NCBI GenBank assembly: GCA_024401395.1
Contig: JAKSLD010000017.1
Location: 17,611 to 81,610 of the forward strand
DNA length: 64,000 nt
DNA from: Bacteroidales bacterium
GTDB lineage: Bacteria; Bacteroidota; Bacteroidia; Bacteroidales; Marinilabiliaceae
Direction of reading: 5' to 3'
A model generated the notes under the pieces. The model ran no database searches. It had not been told where the DNA came from and saw nothing but the letters and a program-made list of their open reading frames with translations. Of the stretch, positions 7,389-17,112 are shown piece after piece. The position numbers were made by a program, and so were the translations under genes. Position 1 is the first letter of the stretch. Each line of letters opens with the position of its first letter.

Positions 7389-10300
7389 CCAATATATCAT
7401 CCGTCTGGCTGTGGGTGCCACGATAGGCCTCGATAGTAGTAGTGATAGCCTCCTGCTGGCGGCTCATTCCCATATCGTATATTTCAGAGAGCAGATTCTT
7501 GAAGCGGGTAATCATGAACTTACTATTATCCTCTCCGCCGAATTGGTCTATGATACCATCTGTAAAGGCATACACCATATCCTCCGGCTCCAAGTCGAAG
7601 TAGCTATTAGTATATTTCTTATCTGTATAAGCAAAATGGATAGCAACCGGCATACGGTCGCCACGCAGTTCGAATATTTCGCCACGACGAACAATCAGCA
7701 ATTTACTATTAGCACCAGAGAAAGACAGACGTTTAGTCTCCTTATCTATCACGAATACGGTAGCATCCATACCATCCTGAACACTCCAAGCCTCATTACG
7801 CTGGTGGAGGTTAGAGATGACGTACTGTCGCAGTTGGTTAAGAATCTCAGCAGGGTCAAGAGTCTGGCTGATAATCTGGCGGATGATGGATATACCCAGC
7901 ATAGAGAGGAAGCCACCCGAAACACCATGACCCGTACAGTCGGCTACGACGCACACCTGTTTATTGTCAATTTCAGAAATGATATAGAAATCGCCACTCA
8001 CGATAGAGTGAGGCATATAGATCACGAAGTTCATAGGGAAGATTTCAGAAATCTTCGAACTAGGAGTCAGTGCGGCCTTCTGGATACGGCTAGCGTAGTT
8101 GATGTTGCTCACCATAGAAGCCTCGTGCTGCTGAATCTGGCGAGTACGCTCGTCGATGATATGCTGCAATATAGCATTACGTCTTTTCAAGCGGAATGCA
8201 TTGAAGCGGCTATATCCCCATAACAAGCCTATACCCAGCAATACATATAATATATAAGCCCAAGTCGTGCGGTAGTATGGAGGATTGATGACGAAGGTGT
8301 ATTCACAGACAGAGCCCTCCACATTGTCGAAGTTCAAAGACTTGACTTTGAAAGTGTAAGTTCCTTCAAAGAGGTTAGTGTATTCTGCTGTTTTCTTGTA
8401 ATCCCAATCACTCCAATTCTCATCAAGGCCTTCAAGTTTGTAAGAGAAGCGAGTCAAGTCCTCGTGGATATACGTAGTTGCGGTGAAATTAAAACTAATT
8501 TTCTTGTCGGTATACTCTATAGAAGGGATGAGAGAGTCCGGCTGAATGACAGAGAGTCCGCCGAGTTCATCTTTGAAATTACCATTAAATATGGCATCGT
8601 CTCCGACAGTTACCTTTCGGATTATGGTACTATATGGAGTTTCCATTTTGCGGACATCACTACGAAGCTTTTTGAAATTATTATCCGTCTTGTATGTGTA
8701 TACGCAGAGAGGAGAATAGAAATACAGGGTAGAGTCTGGAGAAAAAGTAAATTGAGTCGCCTGTTTCTGAATAGTGCCAGGGATTTGCTGAATTTGCCAA
8801 TTGCCAGAATCGTCGGGATAGATAAAACATAGCACCTCGCTCTCAGTTGAGACGATATATCCCTTGCCGAAACTCTCTATGTTTGTTATTCCCAATTTAT
8901 TCTCGAAGTCTATGACCCCTTTGATGAGATTACACGGTTCGTATTTGCGAGTTAAGTTATTGAACTGATATATGCCTTTGTTGTCATCTCCCGTAAAAGA
9001 TAAAAGCTCCTTTCGGTTGTGAGTAAAGGTTATCATGTTTGTGAACCCCAAAGAGTCGAGATCTATGAGTTCTCCGGATACCACGTTCAATCTCTTAGTC
9101 TTGTAAGAATAGTCTCTTATCCATAACACACTGTCGCTATCGTGGATAATATAATCGCAATCGTGGATAACGAAAGTCGTATCCATGATGAGTTTGTTGT
9201 TGCGAGTCAGTTCATAGCTATGGAGTTCACCTCTGTAAGTGATATATAATTTCTTGAGGTCATTTGAAAGTTGAATAATATTGTCGCAACCCTCCGAATA
9301 GATATTAGTTGCCATATAGTTCTCGTCTACAGAGAAAACGCCCTTGTTCGTTGCAATTACTATACAATTCTTGTGGGTATAAGGGTCTATGAACCGGCAA
9401 CCATATATACACTGGACACTTTCCAATTCGGGTATGACATTGAATATCATAGATCCCTGTCTAGTGTGGGAGCGATAGAAAGCACCTTCAGTCGTGAGAA
9501 TAAGAGGTTCGCCGTTATCAAAAAAGAGGATATCCATTAGATCACCCGAGAAGCCACTCAAATGAGTAAACTGACGTACAGGAGATTTGATATCCACAGA
9601 CGAAGCGTCGTAGCCGCTAACCCAGAGGATACTATCAGTGCTTGACATGTGCATACTAGCGGCGATATTGGTACGGGCTCCGGCGGCCTTTCCGAAAGAC
9701 TCTACAATATTGTAGGTAGAATCGATAACAAAAACAGAGCCATATTTATTTGCACCTCGATTACTGATTGCGTATAAGCCATTGCCCAAGCGTTGTATTT
9801 TATCGGCCTGACCTTGACGATCCCTCAGTGCATCAGAAATGATATCAATATTCAAATCCTTGGTCTGCTTCGTGTATGGATTATAAGACATTACCTTATA
9901 ATCGCACGTCAAAAGGTACTCATCGAAGCGTATACGTTCGGCATCGAGTATGAATCGGATATTCTTCTCGAAGAATGTTCCTTGAGGAATACATCCATTG
10001 CGAGTTACGACACACAACTCATGATCCTTAATAGTGTAGATGTCGTTATCCATTGTGACGCATCGAGAAGTCTTCGGGATAGGCCAAGATTCTGATCTGC
10101 CAGATTTTCTATCGTATGCTATGAGGGTACCAGCTCCCATGAAGAATACAGAGTCGTTGCGGAATACTATGCGGTCGTCCACCATTATATCCTCAGGGTT
10201 AATATCCTCAGGGAGAGTATTCAGAAGAGAGTGAAAAGTCAAGAGACCCTTAGAGTCAGGCTCCAAGAAACCAAAATCCCATGCGCCAGCCGTGTATACG

Positions 10301-10587
10301 ATACCAGTAGAAGGCTCACATTCGATGGTATACATATTGAACATGTTGTTGTCCAGTTCAGAAGTAGTGCCATCATATTGCATTATAAACAGAGCAGATG
10401 CTACGAAGACTATTCCGCGCTTATCCTGAGTGATATCCAGATATGTAGCAGAAATAGAAGATGTTGGAGCGTTGTAAGCCTTGAAGTTAGCATAACCATT
10501 CCTGTTAATCTGAGCGAGACTTGCGCCCCCTGTGCAGACTAACAAAGTGATAAGTGTTATTACTCTTTTTATAAGGCTAAAACTCAT
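7366..10587 (-). CDS. Beta-propeller sensor with SpoIIE-type PP2C phosphatase output
   Basis: The 1073-residue protein has a signal peptide (about 1-25), a long periplasmic beta-propeller-like region (about 30-680) and a Y_Y_Y-type domain (about 690-770; KLEGLDENWSDWDYK). One membrane helix follows (776-795), then a coiled linker and a SpoIIE/PP2C phosphatase domain (about 825-1073). The phosphatase metal-binding Asp residues are visible in SGDFY (Asp866), ADCTGHG (Asp883), FTDGIID (Asp1010) and QTDDIL (1063/1064). The sensor half is built like that of the hybrid regulator at 41386, but the output dephosphorylates Ser/Thr proteins instead of passing phosphate to a receiver. Its target, perhaps an anti-anti-sigma factor, is not encoded nearby. 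A -7 box TAACTTTG lies at 10605-10612. Confidence 0.9.
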   Translation of the reverse strand: MSFSLIKRVITLITLLVCTGGASLAQINRNGYANFKAYNAPTSSISATYLDITQDKRGIVFVASALFIMQYDGTTSELDNNMFNMYTIECEPSTGIVYTAGAWDFGFLEPDSKGLLTFHSLLNTLPEDINPEDIMVDDRIVFRNDSVFFMGAGTLIAYDRKSGRSESWPIPKTSRCVTMDNDIYTIKDHELCVVTRNGCIPQGTFFEKNIRFILDAERIRFDEYLLTCDYKVMSYNPYTKQTKDLNIDIISDALRDRQGQADKIQRLGNGLYAISNRGANKYGSVFVIDSTYNIVESFGKAAGARTNIAASMHMSSTDSILWVSGYDASSVDIKSPVRQFTHLSGFSGDLMDILFFDNGEPLILTTEGAFYRSHTRQGSMIFNVIPELESVQCIYGCRFIDPYTHKNCIVIATNKGVFSVDENYMATNIYSEGCDNIIQLSNDLKKLYITYRGELHSYELTRNNKLIMDTTFVIHDCDYIIHDSDSVLWIRDYSYKTKRLNVVSGELIDLDSLGFTNMITFTHNRKELLSFTGDDNKGIYQFNNLTRKYEPCNLIKGVIDFENKLGITNIESFGKGYIVSTESEVLCFIYPDDSGNWQIQQIPGTIQKQATQFTFSPDSTLYFYSPLCVYTYKTDNNFKKLRSDVRKMETPYSTIIRKVTVGDDAIFNGNFKDELGGLSVIQPDSLIPSIEYTDKKISFNFTATTYIHEDLTRFSYKLEGLDENWSDWDYKKTAEYTNLFEGTYTFKVKSLNFDNVEGSVCEYTFVINPPYYRTTWAYILYVLLGIGLLWGYSRFNAFRLKRRNAILQHIIDERTRQIQQHEASMVSNINYASRIQKAALTPSSKISEIFPMNFVIYMPHSIVSGDFYIISEIDNKQVCVVADCTGHGVSGGFLSMLGISIIRQIISQTLDPAEILNQLRQYVISNLHQRNEAWSVQDGMDATVFVIDKETKRLSFSGANSKLLIVRRGEIFELRGDRMPVAIHFAYTDKKYTNSYFDLEPEDMVYAFTDGIIDQFGGEDNSKFMITRFKNLLSEIYDMGMSRQQEAITTTIEAYRGTHSQTDDILVIGVRIE

Positions 10588-10604
10588 AGCTATACAATAT
10601 CGTG

Positions 10605-10612
10605 CAAAGTTA
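10605..10612 (-). promoter_or_regulatory. -7 promoter box of the PP2C sensor gene
   Basis: CAAAGTTA on the plus strand gives TAACTTTG on the minus strand, 17 nt before the ATG. No matching -33 TTTG is seen. Confidence 0.5.
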
Positions 10613-10658
10613 ATAGTTTTGAGGCTAATATCGATATGGATTCAAAGAAAACTTTCCT

Positions 10659-10666
10659 TAACTTTG
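10659..10666 (+). promoter_or_regulatory. -7 promoter box directly before rlmH
   Basis: TAACTTTG ends only 4 nt before the rlmH ATG, so the transcript may be leaderless or nearly so. The -33 element is poor. Confidence 0.5.
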
Positions 10667-10670
10667 TCAA

Positions 10671-11144
10671 ATGCAAACAACATTGATAATGATCGGCAAG
10701 ACCGATGAAGATTATTTGAAGAAGGGGATTGATATTTATGCGCAACGCATTCCCCATTATGCGCCTTTTGACATGAAGGTGATACCAGATATCAAGAACA
10801 GCAAGAATCTCACGCAAGATCAACAGAAGGTAGCGGAAGCGCAGTTGTTGCTCGCAAATATTCAAACTTCGGATGTGGTAGTATTGCTTGATGAGAACGG
10901 CAAGATGTACAGTTCGAGGCAATTCTCGCAATATATTAATAATGCGGCTATAAGCGGAACCAGGAGGTTAGTCTTCCTGATAGGAGGGCCTTATGGTTTT
11001 GACAAATCAGTCTATGACAGAGCCAATCATAAGATATCGTTATCGCCGATGACATTTTCGCATCAGATGGTAAGGCTGATATTCTTGGAGCAATTATACA
11101 GGGCTCATACGATATTAAAAGGGCAGCCATACCATCATGACTGA
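10671..11144 (+). CDS. rlmH: 23S rRNA pseudouridine-1915 N3-methyltransferase RlmH
   Basis: This SPOUT-class enzyme methylates pseudouridine 1915 in helix 69 of 23S rRNA using SAM. The 157-residue length fits the family. The start MQTTLIMIGKT corresponds to the usual first strand. The SAM-binding knot shows LIGGPYGF (about 103-110), and the C-terminus ISLSPMTFSHQMVRLIFLEQLYRA...YHH is highly typical. It is divergent from the phosphatase gene (83 nt apart). Confidence 0.97.
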   Translation: MQTTLIMIGKTDEDYLKKGIDIYAQRIPHYAPFDMKVIPDIKNSKNLTQDQQKVAEAQLLLANIQTSDVVVLLDENGKMYSSRQFSQYINNAAISGTRRLVFLIGGPYGFDKSVYDRANHKISLSPMTFSHQMVRLIFLEQLYRAHTILKGQPYHHD

Positions 11145-11281
11145 CAAGAGGTCGGGAACAGATGGGATAAGAGGCAGTGTTGGAGGGGGCAAGAAAGCGA
11201 ATTAACATTATTTAGTTATACCAAATATGTATTATTCGTATTTTTGCCAGTCAGAAAAGATAACAACAGTTCTAGAAAACA

Positions 11282-12952
11282 ATGGATTTTATAGTTGACC
11301 TTTTTACTGGTACAGGCATCGCTACAGCGTTGGTTTACATCTGTATCGCCAGTTTTGTCGGCATGTTGCTAGGCAAGGTTGGTATAGGGAAGGTGAAGCT
11401 AGGCGTTGCAGGTGTATTGTTCACAGGCATCATACTAGCGCACTTTGGCGCGAGAGTGAATGGAGACATGCTTCATTTCGCGCAAGAATTCGGGCTCATC
11501 CTATTCGTATATGCGATAGGCATAGATGTAGGTCCGCGTTTCTTCAGTACATTCCGTTCAGACGGTCTGTTACTAAATGTCTTTGCGGTTTCTAATGTTG
11601 TTATTGGATTTGGCATAGCTTTGGCTATTCACTATCTGTTCGACGTAAATCCTGCGGTAATTACAGGTATCATGTGCGGTGCTGTGACAAATACACCAGG
11701 ACTAGGAGCGGCAAAGCAAGTGGTTACAGACTACAATGCAGCTAATCCGGTAGAAGCCATAGACGGTGATTTGTTAGGAACGGCGTATGCAGTGGCATAT
11801 CCTTTAGGAGTGATAGGTATTATTCTGGTTATGCTTATCATACGTTCGGTATTCAGAGTCAGGCTGTCGAAAGAAGTAGACTCATACAACGAGTCTCTCG
11901 GCAGTGGTACGAACAGACTTCAGAGTGTAGTAATCACTATATCCAACCCAAACCTATTTGGAAAGACCATAGAATTTGTTCAGAACTTTGCGGATAAAGA
12001 GCTAGCCTTCTCGCGAATTGAGAGAAAAGGAGAATTCCTTATACCAGAAGCTACGATGACCATAGAAGAAGGCGATATTGTTCATGGTGTTGCCAATGAG
12101 AACAATATTGACGACCTGAAGATGAAATTCGGAGAATTGACGGTAGGTCAGAAGCGAGAAGTAGACGGAGATCTCGTGATGAAGAGATTCATGATTACCA
12201 ATCCGAAGATTGCAGGTAAGACAATAGAGCAGCTTGGTATCTACCGTCGTTATCCAGCAAACATCACGCGAATATACCGTGCTGGTATAGAAGTATTGCC
12301 TACGAAGAGAACAACTATTGAGGTAGGTGATGCTGTGCGAGTAGTCGGTAAGCGTGCGGTTATGAGTGAGATTAAGGCAGAGCTTGGAGACTCGATAAAA
12401 GAGTGGAGTCATCCTAATATCATACCAATGTTCCTAGGAATTGCTCTAGGTCTGTTGGTTGGCGCTGTGCCATTCTTCATTCCAGGACTTCCAGCTCCAG
12501 CTAAGTTGGGTCTTGCTGGTGGTCCGCTATTGGTCGCAATACTTCTAGGTTGGAAGGGTAGAATAGGCAGTATGACATTCTACATGAATTCAGGAGCCAA
12601 TATGGTCCTTCGAGAGATGGGTATCACACTATTCCTTGCCTGTGTAGGTCTAGGTGCAGGTGGTAAGTTTGTGGATACCATTGTAAATGGCGGCTATATG
12701 TGGGTACTTTATGGTGCTATTATCACTATCGTGCCACTACTGATAGTAGGTGCGGTGGCAAGAATATGTAAGATAAACTATCTTAAGATATGCGGTTTCA
12801 TGGCTGGCAGTATGACAGACCCACCGGCGTTGGAATATGCCAACAGCTTGAGTCAGACCCATGCGCAGTCGATGGCATACGCTACTGTGTATCCTTTGAC
12901 TATGTTTTTACGTATTTTACTGGGACAGACCTTGATACTTATATTGTTGTAA
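11282..12952 (+). CDS. YidE/AspT-type transporter with two TrkA-C domains
   Basis: This 556-residue inner-membrane protein consists of an N-terminal block of about five to six membrane helices (1-190), two cytoplasmic TrkA-C-like domains (about 205-380; seen from NPNLFGKTIEF and NPKIAGKTIEQ), and a second helical block (about 385-556). This is the duplicated architecture of the aspartate:alanine exchanger family. The substrate is not deducible; anion or amino-acid exchange is likely from the family. It lies 62 nt before the carboxylase genes on the same strand and may share transcripts with them, which would fit an organic-acid or dicarboxylate link (inference). A -7-like TATTTTTG is at 11239-11246. 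Confidence 0.85.
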   Translation: MDFIVDLFTGTGIATALVYICIASFVGMLLGKVGIGKVKLGVAGVLFTGIILAHFGARVNGDMLHFAQEFGLILFVYAIGIDVGPRFFSTFRSDGLLLNVFAVSNVVIGFGIALAIHYLFDVNPAVITGIMCGAVTNTPGLGAAKQVVTDYNAANPVEAIDGDLLGTAYAVAYPLGVIGIILVMLIIRSVFRVRLSKEVDSYNESLGSGTNRLQSVVITISNPNLFGKTIEFVQNFADKELAFSRIERKGEFLIPEATMTIEEGDIVHGVANENNIDDLKMKFGELTVGQKREVDGDLVMKRFMITNPKIAGKTIEQLGIYRRYPANITRIYRAGIEVLPTKRTTIEVGDAVRVVGKRAVMSEIKAELGDSIKEWSHPNIIPMFLGIALGLLVGAVPFFIPGLPAPAKLGLAGGPLLVAILLGWKGRIGSMTFYMNSGANMVLREMGITLFLACVGLGAGGKFVDTIVNGGYMWVLYGAIITIVPLLIVGAVARICKINYLKICGFMAGSMTDPPALEYANSLSQTHAQSMAYATVYPLTMFLRILLGQTLILILL

Positions 12953-13014
12953 AACAGGTAGGTACTCTTACCATTAACAAACAAACTAATTAATTACGCG
13001 AAAAATAGAAGAAT

Positions 13015-14559
13015 ATGGGTGTATCGTACGATAAGTTTCTCGCTCGTCAGAAGAAGCTAGAAGAGCAGTACAATGAGAAGTACTACGAGAAACAGCACAA
13101 CCGTGGTAAGCTCACTGCCAAGGAGCGTATCATGATGTTGTTTGACGAGGGATCTTTCGAAGAGATTGATGCATTTGTGCCATCGGCAGGTGGTTCGACA
13201 TTCGGAAAGACAACAAGTTCATTTGGAGATGGCGTCATTGCAGGTTTTGGTACTATCAATGGACGTCAAGCTTATGCATATTCGCAGGACTTTAATGTAA
13301 TGGGTGGTTCCCTTGGAGCTGTTCATGCTGCGAAGATTACGAAAGTTCAGGATATGGCGCTCAAGACAGGACTCCCTGTAATTGCGCTTATAGATTCTGG
13401 AGGTGCACGTATTCAGGAAGGCGTTGCTTCGTTGAACGGTTATGCTAATATTTTCAGAAGAAATGTATTAGCATCAGGTGTAGTCCCACAGATTTCAGCG
13501 ATTATGGGACCTGCTGCTGGTGGTGCTGTATATTCGCCAGCGTTGACAGACTTTATCTTCATGACAGAAGGTACCTCTTACATGTTTGTAACCGGACCAG
13601 ATGTTGTGCGTCAAGTATTGAACGAAGACGTAACACCAGAGACACTTGGTGGAGCCAAGGTACACACCACAAAGTCGGGTGTTGCCAATTTCGTATATTC
13701 AGATGATGCTAACCTTATACTTGGTATCAAGCGTCTATTGACATATTTGCCTTCAAACAATATTGAGAATCCTCCATTTGTTCCTACAGACGATCCTACA
13801 GACCGTATAGAAGAGAGCTTGAGAGATATTGTTCCAGAAGATCCAGACAAACCATACGATGTACGAGACGTTATCCGTCTAGTAGTAGACAAGGGACGTT
13901 TCTTCGAGGTAAATGAGAACTATGCTGAGAACATAGTAGTTGGTTTCTCACGTATTGGTGGCTATACGATAGGTGTAGTAGCTAATCAGCCAAAGGTAAT
14001 GGCAGGTTCGCTTGATATAGATTCAAGTGTAAAAGCTGCACGTTTCATTAACTTCTGCGACTCATTCAACATACCTATTGTGACATTTGAAGATGTTCCA
14101 GGCTTCCTGCCAGGTACAGACCAAGAGCATGATGGTATTATTCGTAACGGAGCTAAGTTGCTTTATGCATATACAAGAGCTACTGTACCAAAGATTACAG
14201 TAATACTCCGTAAGTCGTACGGTGGAGCATACATCGTTATGAACTCAAAGGGTATCGGTGGTGACTACACATTTGCATGGCCTACAGCAGAAATTGCCGT
14301 AATGGGTCCTGATGGTGCCATTGCGATTCTCTGTCGTAAGGAACTTGCGGAAGCTGCAGATCCAGTTGCGCTCAAGAAAGAACTTGTAGCAAAATATCGT
14401 GAAGAGGTAGCAAATCCATATATAGCCGACGAGAAAGGCTTTGTGGATGAGGTAATAGACCCAGCTCTCACACGAGTAAAGATATGCAGACTATTGAAGA
14501 GCCTTGACAAGAAGTCGGTAAGCCTTCCACGTCGTAAGCATGGTAATACACCATTGTAA
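13015..14559 (+). CDS. Acyl-CoA carboxylase carboxyltransferase subunit (propionyl-CoA carboxylase beta / methylmalonyl-CoA decarboxylase alpha type)
   Basis: The 514-residue protein is a complete biotin-dependent carboxyltransferase with both crotonase-like halves. Its markers are RGKLTAKERIMMLFDEGSF at the N-terminus, DSGGARIQEGVASL (about 123-136), GPAAGGAVYSPAL, and in the second half ANQPKVMAGSLDIDSS and GGAYIVMNSKGIGGDY. It moves CO2 between carboxybiotin and an acyl-CoA, most likely propionyl/methylmalonyl-CoA in the succinate-propionate route, though acetyl-CoA cannot be excluded. Two genes on the same strand directly downstream supply the biotin carboxylase and carrier subunits, so a full carboxylase is encoded. 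Confidence 0.93.
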   Translation: MGVSYDKFLARQKKLEEQYNEKYYEKQHNRGKLTAKERIMMLFDEGSFEEIDAFVPSAGGSTFGKTTSSFGDGVIAGFGTINGRQAYAYSQDFNVMGGSLGAVHAAKITKVQDMALKTGLPVIALIDSGGARIQEGVASLNGYANIFRRNVLASGVVPQISAIMGPAAGGAVYSPALTDFIFMTEGTSYMFVTGPDVVRQVLNEDVTPETLGGAKVHTTKSGVANFVYSDDANLILGIKRLLTYLPSNNIENPPFVPTDDPTDRIEESLRDIVPEDPDKPYDVRDVIRLVVDKGRFFEVNENYAENIVVGFSRIGGYTIGVVANQPKVMAGSLDIDSSVKAARFINFCDSFNIPIVTFEDVPGFLPGTDQEHDGIIRNGAKLLYAYTRATVPKITVILRKSYGGAYIVMNSKGIGGDYTFAWPTAEIAVMGPDGAIAILCRKELAEAADPVALKKELVAKYREEVANPYIADEKGFVDEVIDPALTRVKICRLLKSLDKKSVSLPRRKHGNTPL

Positions 14560-14594
14560 TAATTGAATAGAGCTTTCTATAAAACACAGAATAG

Positions 14595-16094
14595 ATGATA
14601 AAATCCATTTTGATAGCAAACCGTGGTGAGATAGCCATTCGTATTGCGCGTACAGCCAAGCGTATGGGTATCAAGACATACGGTATTCGTACGAAGAAAG
14701 AGCCTAATGCAGTTTATCTCTCAAAGGTAGACGAAGTAGTAGACTTTCCAGAGACAGACGGCAAGGTGCCAGAGTTCTTGGATATTCCAAACCTAGTGAA
14801 ACTTGCTGTTGACAACCATATTGACTCGATGCACCCTGGCTACGGCTATTTGTCGGAGAATGCAGATTTTGCGCAGGCATGTATAGACAACGGAGTAATC
14901 TTTGTCGGCCCATCGCCAAAGATCATCCGAGATATGGGAGACAAGATTGTAGCAAAAGAGATAGCTCAGAGGGCGGGAGTTCCGATGCTAGGTGGCACTC
15001 ATGGCGGAGTTCCTACGGCAGAGGCAGCGATAGCGCAGGCAAATGCTATGGGCTATCCAGTCATTATCAAGGCTGCATCAGGTGGAGGCGGTCGAGGTAT
15101 GCGTATCTGCTGGAAAGAAGACGAGGTAGCGCGCAACTGGAAACTTTGTACAGACGAAGCTACAACAGCCTTCAACGATCCTACAGTATTCATAGAGAAG
15201 TATCTTCAGAATCCAAAGCACATAGAGTTTCAGATTGTTGCAGACAAGTACGGCAATGTAGTTCATCTTGGTGAGCGAGAGTGTTCGGTACAGCGTAAGC
15301 ATCAGAAACTTATGGAAGAGGCACCATCACCAGCCTTGACAGAAGAGATGCGAGAGAAGATGGCTACGGCAGCAGTTAACCTCGCCAAAGAAGCTGGTTA
15401 TGAGAGCCTTGGTACAGTAGAGTTTCTTCTTGATGCGCAAGGAAACTTCTTCTTTATGGAGATGAATACCCGTATTCAGGTAGAGCATCCTGTTACAGAG
15501 ATGATTACCGGACTTAACCTAGTAGAACTTCAGTTGCTTATTGCATCAGGAGAGAAACTTCCAGTAGAGCAGAAAGATATCAAGCTAAACGGTTGGGCTA
15601 TTGAGTGCCGTATCAATGCTGAAGATGTTCAGGGAGGATTTACTCCATCAATCGGTCTGATCAAGAATCTACGTTTGCCATCAGACAACAATATACGTAT
15701 TGATTCAGGAGTGCGTGTTGGTACAGAGATTACACCATTCTTTGACTCAATGATAGCAAAGCTCATTGTTCACGGAAAGGACAGAAATGATGCCATAGAG
15801 CTATCACTTCGCAGTTTGCAGCATTTCTCGGTAATGGGAGTAAAGACCACTATACCATTCTGCAAGCAAGTGCTTCATAATGAAGTGTTCCGTAGCGGCG
15901 ATTTCAATACATCATTCATAGAGAAAGTATTGGGCGACAATTTGATTTACAAAGAGCCACATGAGGACCTTATTGCTGCACTCTTTGCTGTATCGACTTA
16001 CAATCATGATAATGACTTTATCGGAGATGGAGAAGATACTCCAGAGGCAGGAATGGATCCATGGGTACTTCAAAAACGAATCCGTCACTTGTAA
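14595..16094 (+). CDS. Biotin carboxylase subunit of acyl-CoA carboxylase
   Basis: This subunit carboxylates carrier-bound biotin with ATP and bicarbonate. The 499 residues cover the three domains: the N-terminal fold (SILIANRGEIAIRIART, PGYGYLSENADFA), the ATP-grasp with its glycine-rich loop GGGGRGMR (about 164-171), and the C-terminal barrel. The catalytic stretch MNTRIQVEHPVTE is intact. No biotinyl domain is attached; that is encoded 14 nt downstream. The gap from the carboxyltransferase gene is 35 nt, so the three genes form an operon. Confidence 0.95.
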   Translation: MIKSILIANRGEIAIRIARTAKRMGIKTYGIRTKKEPNAVYLSKVDEVVDFPETDGKVPEFLDIPNLVKLAVDNHIDSMHPGYGYLSENADFAQACIDNGVIFVGPSPKIIRDMGDKIVAKEIAQRAGVPMLGGTHGGVPTAEAAIAQANAMGYPVIIKAASGGGGRGMRICWKEDEVARNWKLCTDEATTAFNDPTVFIEKYLQNPKHIEFQIVADKYGNVVHLGERECSVQRKHQKLMEEAPSPALTEEMREKMATAAVNLAKEAGYESLGTVEFLLDAQGNFFFMEMNTRIQVEHPVTEMITGLNLVELQLLIASGEKLPVEQKDIKLNGWAIECRINAEDVQGGFTPSIGLIKNLRLPSDNNIRIDSGVRVGTEITPFFDSMIAKLIVHGKDRNDAIELSLRSLQHFSVMGVKTTIPFCKQVLHNEVFRSGDFNTSFIEKVLGDNLIYKEPHEDLIAALFAVSTYNHDNDFIGDGEDTPEAGMDPWVLQKRIRHL

Positions 16095-16108
16095 TTAGGA
16101 ATTGAATT

Positions 16109-16636
16109 ATGCAAAGCAATATACAGAACAGGACACTGATAGCCGTAGGTCCAAAAGAAGAGACATACGAGTTTCAGGTAGATAACAAATATCAGTTCAG
16201 TACCAAGGGTCAGAAGCTCAAGGTAGAGATGATAGAAGAGGCAGACGGTATTCTTCTCTTTGCTTGTGAAGGCGTTCGCTATCCGGTAGAAATTGTATCT
16301 GTGAAGCAGAACAATTACGAGGTGATGGTAAACGGTGTGTCGTATAATTTCACCATTGAGACACCATTCTCGCTCAAGCGTCGTCAGATATTGGCAGCCA
16401 ACAAGCCAGTAAGCGACACGGAAGAAGTTCGCACTCCTATGCCAGGAAAGATTGTTTCAGTAGCCGTAAAGGTTGGTCAGGAAGTTAAGCAAGGCGATCC
16501 TATCCTTGTATTGGAAGCCATGAAGATGCAGAATACCCTTACTGCTCCAATCAATGGTGTAGTTACAGTTGTCAAGGCAAAAGAGGCTACGAACGTAGGC
16601 AAGGACGAGTTGCTCGTTGAGATTAAGCGTCAGTAA
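16109..16636 (+). CDS. Biotin carboxyl carrier protein
   Basis: The 175-residue protein has a biotinyl domain in its last 75 residues with the canonical EAMKM motif; Lys139 is the biotinylated residue. Residues 1-90 form a separate N-terminal domain, probably for docking to the carboxylase core, and a linker at about 90-108 joins them. It is the last gene of the carboxylase operon and is followed by a strong terminator at 16667-16700. Confidence 0.95.
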   Translation: MQSNIQNRTLIAVGPKEETYEFQVDNKYQFSTKGQKLKVEMIEEADGILLFACEGVRYPVEIVSVKQNNYEVMVNGVSYNFTIETPFSLKRRQILAANKPVSDTEEVRTPMPGKIVSVAVKVGQEVKQGDPILVLEAMKMQNTLTAPINGVVTVVKAKEATNVGKDELLVEIKRQ

Positions 16637-16666
16637 TATACAGACGAACAAACAATAAGATACGGA

Positions 16667-16700
16667 ATCCCCTAGTCGATAAATCGGCTAGGGGATTTTT
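16667..16700 (+). terminator. Terminator of the carboxylase operon
   Basis: ATCCCCTAGTCGAT pairs with ATCGGCTAGGGGAT (one G-T pair), followed by a run of five T. It lies 30 nt after the carrier gene stop. Confidence 0.9.
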
Positions 16701-16753
16701 GTGTATCCGACACTATACAATCAGGTACAGGGAAGGAGAGCGCTGTCTATAGA

Positions 16754-17040
16754 GAGAGTTAAGGGAGCGTCAATGATGCGTCAATGGTGCGTCCTTGTTC
16801 ATCGTAAATTTTTTATTTTTTGTGTGTTTGGAAAGGGGAGAGTAATTGAGGATGTCGCAGGGAAGAGTAATTGAGGATATCTCCTCTGACGGAAGTTTAC
16901 AGTCGCTCCTGCGTCGCTTTCGTTAACCACCGCCTTCGGGGATGAACTTAATTACTCTGAGGGATGGTAGTTGCTAGTATAAGGGAAGTGTAAGTTTGCT
17001 CGCAGTTTTTTTAAGTGCGACAGTGGAATTGAGGGATCTA
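16754..17040 (+). repeat. Composite interspersed repeat (copy 2)
   Basis: Same order as the copy at 4086. Four 11-nt units lie at 16754-16797 (GAGAGTTAAGG, GAGCGTCAATG, ATGCGTCAATG, GTGCGTCCTTG), then box TTCATCGTAA and T-tract to about 16821. The inverted repeat is at 16865-16957, preceded by an imperfect direct copy of its left arm. Then come CTAGTATAAGG and GAAGTGTAAGT, box TTGCTCGCAG with T-tract, and the tail AAGTGCGACAGTGG. The tail part recurs at 18565-18640 on the other side of the ATPase gene. I see no gene between 16700 and 17241. Confidence 0.85.
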
Positions 17041-17112
17041 GCGTGTTTTAGTGTCTACTTTTGTAAGCTAGTACAAAGAAATGGTGGAAATTGGTGAAAT
17101 ATATGCAATTAT

